From positions 1 to 64,000 of the forward strand of contig JAEXDA010000004.1 in the NCBI GenBank assembly GCA_023401925.1: a stretch of DNA of 64,000 bases, read 5' to 3'. Within the stretch, counting starts at the first letter, position 1, and every line of letters begins with the position of its first letter. Shown here piece by piece: positions 59,500 through 64,000 of this stretch. The translations under genes were made by a program, and so were the position numbers. This DNA is from Bacillota bacterium (GTDB lineage: Bacteria > Bacillota > UBA4882 > UBA8346). Below the pieces are notes generated by a model. The model was not told the origin of the DNA. It saw only the letters and a program-made list of their open reading frames with translations, and did not search any database.

Positions 59500-61500
59500 T
59501 TGGGAAAGTCAAAAGACAAAATTCTCGATCAAAACGGAAACGAAAAAGCCGATTCCTCTCAAAATAATGAGGTCAATGAAATAATCGCTAAAATAATTAT
59601 GGAAGATACGGCTCCCTCGCAAAAAGAAGAACTCATGAACGGCAATTCAGAAGCAGCCCCAAGTAAAGAGGAAACTGTGACAAACCCTGAGAAAAAAGAA
59701 GCTCTGGAAGTTGACCCCGAATTTTTAAATGATTTCTTAGTTGAAACGAGAGAACATATTGAAAACATCGAAATGAGTGTTTTGGCGTTAGAAACCGATC
59801 CCGAGAATTTGGAGTTAGTTAATAGCTTATTTCGTTCCTTTCATACTGTGAAGGGTTTGGCTGGATTTGTCAATCAAGACCTCGTACGAAAAATAGCTCA
59901 TCAAACCGAAACAGAGTTGGACAAATGCCGTAAGGGTGATTTAAAAGTCAGCAAGAGCTTTGTTGATAGGATCCTAGCTTCTTCGGATTTGTTAAAAAAG
60001 ATTTGTGATGACCTTACCCTCAACGAAGATCCGGGTTTTTTGCAGACGGTCGAACATCATTTGGAACTCCTTAATAAAGGAATGATTTATTCCGGGGCTT
60101 CTCCTGTAAATACGGCACCTGCTGAAGAAATTCAAGCTATTAAGGTAGACAAAATTGGCGAAATAATGGTCGGACAGGGACTTGATCCTAAAGCCGTTGA
60201 GGAATTATTGATAAAACAAGAAGATCATCCTGAACTCAAATTAGGACAATTGGCGGTAAAAGAAAAAAAGGCCGAGGCTGCAGACGTCCTTCAATCGCTG
60301 AGAATCCAAGAAAAAGCCGCAAATTTATTGAATTCAAGTGGCGGATATACAAGAGTGTCTGCGTTGAAAATTGATAATTTAGTGGATTTAATCGGAGAGT
60401 TGGTCATCATTCAATCCCAAATTGAACAAGATGCCGTAAAGCGCTTTGGAACCAATGACACTCTGGTTACGAATCTTTTGAGAATGGAGAAAATTTCCAA
60501 AGATGTTCAAAGTATTTCAATGTCTTTACGGATGGTTTCTTTGAAATCGACCTTTCAGAAGATAAACCGCATTGGTCGGGATACCATTGCTGAATTGGGT
60601 AAAAATGTAAATATTGAAATAACGGGAGAAGAAACAGAAATTGACCGTGGTGTGGCTGAACGGATATTGGATCCTCTGGTCCATCTGGTAAAAAATTCGA
60701 TTTCCCATGGTATAGAAGATGAGGCGGAAAGGCCTGCCAAGGGAAAATCGATCGAGGGTTTGGTGAAGATATCGGCTTATAGTAAACGCGGCAATGTTTA
60801 TATAGAGATCAGTGATGACGGGCAGGGGTTGGATACCGAACAGATTTACCAAAAAGCAATAGAGAAGAAGATGCTGGATCCCGAAAAAATATATACCAGT
60901 GATGAAATCATCAACGTTGTTTTTTTACCGGGGTTTTCGACCGCGGAAAAGATAACGGATATTTCCGGACGCGGGGTTGGTCTGGATGTTGTAAAAACCG
61001 AGGTTGCCAAAATAGGAGGAAAAGTCGAGGTTAATAACAGACCCGGCCAGGGTTGTGCCTTTACATTAAAAATACCGATTAATTTAGCGGTAATTAATGG
61101 AACGATTATTGATATCTTAGGAGTGCGTTATATCATACCAACACTCTATATCAAACAAATCCTTAAACCGGAAGAAGGCCAATGGGTTAATATTAGTGGA
61201 AACAAAGTCATGATTCGCATTAAAGATGAAATTATCCCTCTAATCCCTTGGACTAAATTATTGGGTGGGATTCAAGCTGCGATAGAGTATGAGAAGACGG
61301 CGGAGTTGGTTGTTTTAGTAGAAGTCGAGCAAAAGCTTAAGGCCCTTCCGGTGCGGAATGTGGTTGATCGTCGTGAAATTGTAATCAAACCTCTCGGAAG
61401 CGAATTTAGTGAATTGGATTATGTATCGGGAGCGTCAATACTCGGTGACGGAACGGTTGCGTTAATATTGGATATTGAAAACCTGTATAAGGTCGAATAA
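59500..61500 (+). CDS. cheA: Chemotaxis histidine kinase CheA
   Basis: 666 residues from a TTG at 59500, eight bases after AAGGTGG. An acidic, Ser/Glu-rich N-terminus of about 70 residues precedes the Hpt domain with SFHTVKGLAGF (phospho-His near 115). At about 210-275 is a linker with two related units, KIGEIMVGQGLDPKAVEELL and KLGQLAVKEKK. The dimerisation domain is VSALKIDNLVDLIGELVIIQ; the ATPase has LVHLVKNSISHGIEDEAER and DISGRGVGLDVVKTEV; a CheW-like domain ends the protein. I see no separate CheY-binding P2 domain, the linker repeat occupying that place. Confidence 0.94.
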   Translation: MGKSKDKILDQNGNEKADSSQNNEVNEIIAKIIMEDTAPSQKEELMNGNSEAAPSKEETVTNPEKKEALEVDPEFLNDFLVETREHIENIEMSVLALETDPENLELVNSLFRSFHTVKGLAGFVNQDLVRKIAHQTETELDKCRKGDLKVSKSFVDRILASSDLLKKICDDLTLNEDPGFLQTVEHHLELLNKGMIYSGASPVNTAPAEEIQAIKVDKIGEIMVGQGLDPKAVEELLIKQEDHPELKLGQLAVKEKKAEAADVLQSLRIQEKAANLLNSSGGYTRVSALKIDNLVDLIGELVIIQSQIEQDAVKRFGTNDTLVTNLLRMEKISKDVQSISMSLRMVSLKSTFQKINRIGRDTIAELGKNVNIEITGEETEIDRGVAERILDPLVHLVKNSISHGIEDEAERPAKGKSIEGLVKISAYSKRGNVYIEISDDGQGLDTEQIYQKAIEKKMLDPEKIYTSDEIINVVFLPGFSTAEKITDISGRGVGLDVVKTEVAKIGGKVEVNNRPGQGCAFTLKIPINLAVINGTIIDILGVRYIIPTLYIKQILKPEEGQWVNISGNKVMIRIKDEIIPLIPWTKLLGGIQAAIEYEKTAELVVLVEVEQKLKALPVRNVVDRREIVIKPLGSEFSELDYVSGASILGDGTVALILDIENLYKVE

Positions 61501-61604
61501 AAATTTTCATTAAACTTTTTACGAAAACGAATCCGCCCTTTGTTCTGATTTTAACTACGGTTACTATTGCAATAATACACTAGGATAATTAGGAGGAAAC
61601 TCGA

Positions 61605-62090
61605 ATGGTCATTGAAGGGGGTAAATTTCTAACATTCCTTTTGGATCAAGAAATATATGGGATCCCTATCAAAAAAGCCCGAGAAATTATCGGCGTAATG
61701 GAAATTACTCATATTCCCAAGACAAAAAACTACATCAAGGGTGTTATCAATTTGCGTGGGAAGATCATTCCAATTATTGATTTGCGTTTGAAATTTGGAA
61801 TGACGGAAAAACCGTATACTGACCGGACTTGTGTCATTGTTATTGAAATAGTAACCGAACAAGTACATTATTTAGTTGGAGTAGCCGTGGATACAGTGGC
61901 CGAAGTTATCAATATTCAAAAAAATGAGATTGATCTGTTACCAGAGTATGATGCTCAATTTGAAAATGATTTTCTAGCTGGAATCGGTAAACTGAAAGAT
62001 CGGGTGGTCATGATTTTAGATATCGAACAGATATTGAGCGGAGAGGATCTTACTTATCTTAAACAAAAAATAAATGAAGAAAAAGTATAA
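61605..62090 (+). CDS. cheW: Chemotaxis coupling protein CheW
   Basis: 161 residues, standard length. FLTFLLDQEIYGIPIKKAREII opens the CheW beta fold; ITHIPKTKNYIKGVINLRGKIIPIIDLR is the signature; VGVAVDTVAEVINI follows. It links receptors to CheA. AGGAGGAAA precedes the ATG. Confidence 0.96.
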   Translation: MVIEGGKFLTFLLDQEIYGIPIKKAREIIGVMEITHIPKTKNYIKGVINLRGKIIPIIDLRLKFGMTEKPYTDRTCVIVIEIVTEQVHYLVGVAVDTVAEVINIQKNEIDLLPEYDAQFENDFLAGIGKLKDRVVMILDIEQILSGEDLTYLKQKINEEKV

Positions 62091-62113
62091 AAAGAATACT
62101 TGAGGGTAATCAA

Positions 62114-62596
62114 TTGGAAGAACCAAAAACTTATTTTTTACATCCAGGGTATATTTTTACCAGCTCCGAACCCCATTTGGTTCATACCGTACTGGGTTCA
62201 TGTGTTGCAGTCTGTTTATGGGATCCGAAACACCGATATGGTGGAATCTGTCATTACGTTTTACCGAAATCGATTGATGGAGAACATAACGGCAAATATG
62301 GCGAAGTAGCAATCCCTCATATGATACGGTTAATGTTAGAATTGGGCTCTGTAAAGGGAGAGCTAAAAGCCCATATTGTTGGGGGCGGCGATAACGCCAA
62401 ATTTCACTCTGTCGTTGGATCCGCCAATGCGGATTTGGCCGATCAGTTATTGCAGCAGCACCAGATTGAGGTTTTGACCCGGGATGTCAAAGGCCAGTTT
62501 GGAAGGAAAGTCGTCTTTAACAGCAGCACCGGAGAAATTCTTATTTATAAAATCAACGATATACGCAAAGAAGATTGGTATGGCAGTAATTTGTAA
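62114..62596 (+). CDS. cheD: Chemoreceptor glutamine deamidase CheD, first copy
   Basis: 160 residues from a TTG at 62114 with GAGGG upstream. HTVLGSCVAVCLWDPKHRYGG has the nucleophile Cys (30) and GGICHYVLP the His (47); a Thr lies five residues before the Cys. KAHIVGGGDNAKF and FGRKVVFNSSTGEILIYKI are conserved. It deamidates receptor Gln residues and in some bacteria activates CheC/CheX-type phosphatases. It starts 23 bases after cheW. Confidence 0.93.
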   Translation: MEEPKTYFLHPGYIFTSSEPHLVHTVLGSCVAVCLWDPKHRYGGICHYVLPKSIDGEHNGKYGEVAIPHMIRLMLELGSVKGELKAHIVGGGDNAKFHSVVGSANADLADQLLQQHQIEVLTRDVKGQFGRKVVFNSSTGEILIYKINDIRKEDWYGSNL

Positions 62597-62626
62597 ATAA
62601 ACAGAAGCTGGTGATTTGGAGATATC

Positions 62627-63100
62627 ATGGAGGATGCAAAGACTTATTTTTTACAACCAGGCTATATTTTTGCCAGTCAAGAGCTCCATTTGATCCATGT
62701 TGTGCTAGGTTCATGTGTAGCGGTCTGTTTATGGGAAAGCAATCAACAATTTGGCGGAGCTTGTCATTTTATTTATCCGACATCCGTTCATGGCGAGAGC
62801 AACGGTAAATTTGGGGAACTCGCAATTCCTCATTTGTTACGGTTGATGCAAGACATGGGGGCTGACCTGAACCATCTCAAGGCTCATATTATTGGTGGGG
62901 CTCATAATCCGAACTCCAATTCGGCCATTGGAAACGATAATCGTGCGATTGCCGAAGCAATACTGGCCAATTATCGCATTAAAGTTGTAACCAAAGAGGT
63001 TGGAGGCAATTATGGCCGTAAAGTAATCTATAACTCGATGACAGGTAAAGTTTTGGTCTATCAAACCGATGATATTCGCCAAAGTGATTGGTATGAATAA
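62627..63100 (+). CDS. CheD paralogue, second copy
   Basis: 157 residues. It has the same architecture as its neighbour (TYFLQPGYIFAS, LGSCVAVCLWE, CHFIYPTSVHGESNGKFGELAIPH, YGRKVIYNSMTGKVLVYQTDDI). The Cys and His of the active site are kept, but the Thr just before the Cys loop is Val (HVVLGSC). The overall similarity suggests a tandem duplication followed by divergence. Followed by a terminator at 63138. Confidence 0.92.
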   Translation: MEDAKTYFLQPGYIFASQELHLIHVVLGSCVAVCLWESNQQFGGACHFIYPTSVHGESNGKFGELAIPHLLRLMQDMGADLNHLKAHIIGGAHNPNSNSAIGNDNRAIAEAILANYRIKVVTKEVGGNYGRKVIYNSMTGKVLVYQTDDIRQSDWYE

Positions 63101-63137
63101 TGTCACTACCCTGTAAGAACGTTTATATTCACGGGAA

Positions 63138-63175
63138 AAAAGTAATGCCGGAAAAAGGCATTACTTTTTTATTTT
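63138..63175 (+). terminator. Terminator of the chemotaxis operon
   Basis: AAGTAATGCC and GGCATTACTT form a 10-bp perfect stem around GGAAAAA-type loop bases, followed by TTTTATTTT. Confidence 0.88.
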
Positions 63176-63237
63176 AATTACCAAAAGTATTAGAATTTTA
63201 TATTTTAGTTGTTTTTACATGGATAAACAAAACGGAT

Positions 63238-63264
63238 TAAAGTATTTACGGATTATGCCGATGT
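63238..63264 (+). promoter_or_regulatory. Candidate sigma-D promoter of the chemoreceptor gene
   Basis: TAAA (63238-63241), a 15-base spacer and GCCGATGT (63257-63264), a near-consensus flagellar-type promoter between the che terminator and the receptor gene. Confidence 0.6.
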
Positions 63265-63411
63265 TTTCATCGAGTTTAAAAATATAAAATAACATTTTTT
63301 ATCATTTACGTATTTTTTAATGGTGATTGTTTAATTTTATTTCTTTTGGAAGTAATTTATAGAAGAACCCAAATGTTTAAAAAAATATTTAAATTTGGGG
63401 AGTGAACAAAT

Positions 63412-64000
63412 ATGTCAAAAGAATTAAATTTGGGTAGGCGGATCCAGCTGGGTTTTGGATGCTTAATGGTTTTAATTTTGATTGTGGGATTTTCAGCAAT
63501 TTATAACATGGGTGGAGTTAATGAAAAAATAGATGAAATCAAAAAATTCACTTTAAAGATGGAACAGTGCAATAGCATGAACCAATCGATTTTGGTTCTC
63601 TCTAGAAGTTTGCGCGGTGTTCTTTTAAAGATCAACCCTCAGGAAGTTGTCGAGAACCAACAAGCGATGCAAGATGCTTATGGGAAATTCAAGGATACCT
63701 TCCAAGAAGTAAATCAAACCTTTTCGACTCCAAAAGGGAAAGCCTTGTTGTCTCAAATTAACGAAGCTGCAAATTCTGCATGGCCACTGATCGACCGAGT
63801 GGTCGAATTAAGTTTGAAATCTCAAGACGCTGAGGCAAATACCTTGGTTTTAACGGATGTTAAAGCAGCTGTAGCTCAATGGGCCGGATACGTGAATGAA
63901 TTAAAGAATTACAGTGAGCAGCTAAATCAAGAAATAATTGCCGGCGCCCAACAAAACTATTATAATTCCCGGGCGACTCTGGTTATATGGATAGTCATTT
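63412..64000 (+). CDS. Methyl-accepting chemotaxis protein, N-terminal part (cut by window edge)
   Basis: The frame is open from ATG 63412 to the window end, 196 codons; TTGGGGAG precedes the start. A first membrane segment, FGCLMVLILIVGFSAIYNM, is followed by a helical extracytoplasmic domain of about 150 residues of four-helix-bundle type, and the window ends just inside a second hydrophobic segment (TLVIWIVI). The opening (LGRRIQLGFGCLMVL) is typical of receptors with a 4HB_MCP sensor. HAMP and signalling domains would lie beyond the edge. Confidence 0.85.
   Translation, partial: MSKELNLGRRIQLGFGCLMVLILIVGFSAIYNMGGVNEKIDEIKKFTLKMEQCNSMNQSILVLSRSLRGVLLKINPQEVVENQQAMQDAYGKFKDTFQEVNQTFSTPKGKALLSQINEAANSAWPLIDRVVELSLKSQDAEANTLVLTDVKAAVAQWAGYVNELKNYSEQLNQEIIAGAQQNYYNSRATLVIWIVI

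Noticed and set aside
1..64000. CRISPR arrays, tRNA or rRNA genes, prophage or transposase genes
   Set aside because: No regular repeat-spacer arrays, no tRNA cloverleaf or rRNA-like stretches, and no transposase or phage proteins were seen on either strand.

Overview
The window looks like chromosomal DNA of a motile, plant-polysaccharide-degrading member of the Bacillota (Clostridia-like or a related low/mid-GC lineage). The signs are strong AGGAGG-type ribosome sites with frequent GTG and TTG starts, a pyr operon controlled by PyrR attenuation, a CitA/DcuS-type two-component pair, a CheA-CheW-CheD-CheX chemotaxis set with sigma-D-like promoters, and secreted GH48/GH9/GH5 cellulases. All gene calls come from reading the sequence; no database search was possible.

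Layout. 1-99 is the tail of a sugar ABC permease. 260-3277 holds a TetR regulator divergent from an NmrA-type oxidoreductase, then a methyltransferase. 3660-8335 is a malate-type module: malic enzyme, a KdgT-family carrier, and a sensor kinase/response regulator of the CitA-CitB/DcuS-DcuR class. 8599-9614 has a DUF975 membrane protein and a 60-residue unknown. 9699-17585 is a LacI-controlled oligosaccharide operon (binding protein, two permeases, GH51 arabinofuranosidase, GH2 glycosidase) with two identical palindromic operators. Next come an L-rhamnose mutarotase-like protein, a glycerol-1-phosphate dehydrogenase and a lipid kinase (17851-20284), and a complete branched-chain amino acid ABC transporter (20689-25397).

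25805-42749 is the main feature: seven consecutive secreted cellulase genes (GH48, GH9, GH9, GH5, GH5, GH9, GH9). They use CBM2 and CBM3 modules and no dockerins, so this is a free-enzyme rather than a cellulosomal system. Four of them carry tandem 84-residue chitobiase-C-terminal-like linker repeats (nine copies in all) with high DNA identity. A CBM2 tail remnant lies downstream of the one enzyme that lacks a binding module. A Gfo/Idh/MocA oxidoreductase and an alginate-lyase-family protein follow.

45419-56645 is the de novo pyrimidine operon pyrR-pyrP-pyrB-pyrC-carA-carB-pyrK-pyrD-pyrE, with two PyrR attenuators and no pyrF. purE follows alone. 58161 to the end is a chemotaxis operon (CheY-like, two CheX-like, CheA, CheW, two CheD) and the start of a chemoreceptor cut by the window edge.

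Two families of short dispersed intergenic repeats also occur: a hairpin-bearing element (about 2033, 3297 and 8399) and a GGCTGTC...GACAGCC element (17603, 20527 and possibly 57324).
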